Below the pieces are notes generated by a model. The model saw only the letters and a program-made list of their open reading frames with translations. It was not told the origin of the DNA and ran no database searches. 12,464 nucleotides of DNA from Candidatus Nitrosopumilus sp. (lineage in GTDB: Archaea; Thermoproteota; Nitrososphaeria; Nitrososphaerales; Nitrosopumilaceae). The stretch is taken from contig DRGT01000014.1 of the NCBI GenBank assembly GCA_011055585.1, positions 1-12,464 of the forward strand, given 5' to 3'. A program made the translations under genes and the position numbers. Position 1 is the first letter of the stretch; every line of letters begins with the position of its first letter. This document shows positions 11,702 to 12,464 of the stretch, in pieces.

Positions 11702-12464
11702 TTACAATCTCAAAAATTTTTCGATTTGATCTAATCTTTCAATAATTTTTTGTTTTACATTTTGTGGAATTTTTTTTGAATCAAATAAGCCCTCTTTGTT
11801 TTTATTTTTAATATGTTCTAAATCAAAAGTACAAAGACAACCTTCTTCTCCTGTAACTAATCGTGCATCATCAATTAGAATTGGAGTGGTTTGATACGTT
11901 TCCATTAGAAAACTATCTAACTCATTGAATAATTCTACTTTCTTTTTTGATAATTTTTGAAAATCTACATCAGATTGTTGTTCAATCTCACTATAGATTT
12001 TCTCTCTCACTTCATCGTTGTTAAAAAATATCTCAAAAAGTTTTTGATTATCCAAGTCCTTGTATCCTAATTCTTTTAGCTTGTTTATTACAAATTGATC
12101 ACCAAGATCTGCTATTTCTGCTTCTTTGTCTCTGGTGTTTTCAATAATTTCAGATAGTTCTTTTTGGCATTCTATTACTCGTTGTTCTGGTTTATAGTAT
12201 AACAATACATGAAATTGCTGTGATAGGTGCCCTGATAAAAGGTAATTTCCTTCTCGTACCTCAAATTTTGTAAATATTCTTCTTATATCCTCATTATTGG
12301 TAATTGTGATATTCTGAACACTCCAATCTCGTAAATTTTTAATTATTTTGTCATAAAAATTCTTGATCTCCTGTGGATCAAACGTTGATTGATCAGTAAC
12401 AGTACTATCACCCAACATTACTTTGATTTGAACAGTTTTTGTAAGATTTTTGATATGATCTACA
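11702..12464 (-). CDS. Hypothetical helical protein, N-terminus beyond right edge
   Basis: An ATG at 12418 would give 238 aa, but the frame stays open for 15 more codons to the window edge (VDHIKNLTKTVQIKV) with a similar protein-like pattern. No good TATA box lies before 12418, so I treat the gene as partial at its 5' end. The visible part is soluble, rich in Glu, Lys, Ile and Asn, with long helices around residues 80-115 and 140-170 (numbered from the ATG). A short GEEGCLCTFDLEHI segment with two cysteines follows near 190-203. No family is recognised. It is convergent with the small RNA candidate, leaving 30-40 bases between them. Confidence 0.75.
   Translation of the reverse strand, partial: VDHIKNLTKTVQIKVMLGDSTVTDQSTFDPQEIKNFYDKIIKNLRDWSVQNITITNNEDIRRIFTKFEVREGNYLLSGHLSQQFHVLLYYKPEQRVIECQKELSEIIENTRDKEAEIADLGDQFVINKLKELGYKDLDNQKLFEIFFNNDEVREKIYSEIEQQSDVDFQKLSKKKVELFNELDSFLMETYQTTPILIDDARLVTGEEGCLCTFDLEHIKNKNKEGLFDSKKIPQNVKQKIIERLDQIEKFLRL

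Noticed and set aside
1..12464. Mobile element, CRISPR array or phage region
   Set aside because: No transposase, integrase, repeat-spacer array or terminal repeats were seen, and composition is even except at the RNA candidate.

Overview
The window is AT-rich archaeal DNA with short spacers and mostly minus-strand genes. It most resembles a mesophilic ammonia-oxidising archaeon of the Nitrosopumilus type (Nitrososphaerota/Thaumarchaeota). The archaeal signs are an Hjc-like Holliday-junction-resolvase fold, a thiolase paired with a DUF35 zinc-ribbon/OB-fold protein, and TATA-like boxes centred about 26-28 bases upstream of start codons, as in leaderless archaeal transcripts. Many lysine-rich proteins match no family I can name. 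The lineage is inferred from style; no rRNA gene or other phylogenetic marker is present.

Left part (1-3244): the 5' part of threonine synthase runs off the left edge. A divergent plus-strand pair follows: a 125-aa helical protein and a 35-aa Cys-rich miniprotein. A second Cys-rich miniprotein of 39 aa faces it tail to tail. Two minus-strand proteins of unknown function and an Hjc-like PD-(D/E)XK nuclease come next.

Middle (3291-7236): a tightly overlapping minus-strand operon encodes an F420/flavin luciferase-like oxidoreductase, a thiolase and a DUF35 protein, and probably acts on acyl-CoA substrates. Then come a 47-aa plus-strand ORF, a convergent sugar-phosphate nucleotidyltransferase, and a 309-bp gene-free region. 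That region holds a strong hairpin with a T-run (possible small RNA) and a 9-bp inverted repeat in front of a 103-aa plus-strand gene.

Right part (7400-12464): an unknown 152-aa protein; an operon of a small four-helix membrane protein, a 44-aa zinc-ribbon miniprotein and a DedA-family membrane protein; purK for purine synthesis; and ilvA (threonine ammonia-lyase). With thrC at the other end, ilvA makes and then uses threonine on the route to isoleucine, although the two genes are not one operon. Between ilvA and a right-edge partial gene lies a GC-rich element that I read as a small plus-strand RNA of about 60 nt with its own TATA box and T-rich 3' end.

The most unusual items are this putative RNA, the hairpin element near 6760, and the tail-to-tail Cys-rich miniproteins. 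I see no tRNA, rRNA, CRISPR array, insertion sequence or integrase.
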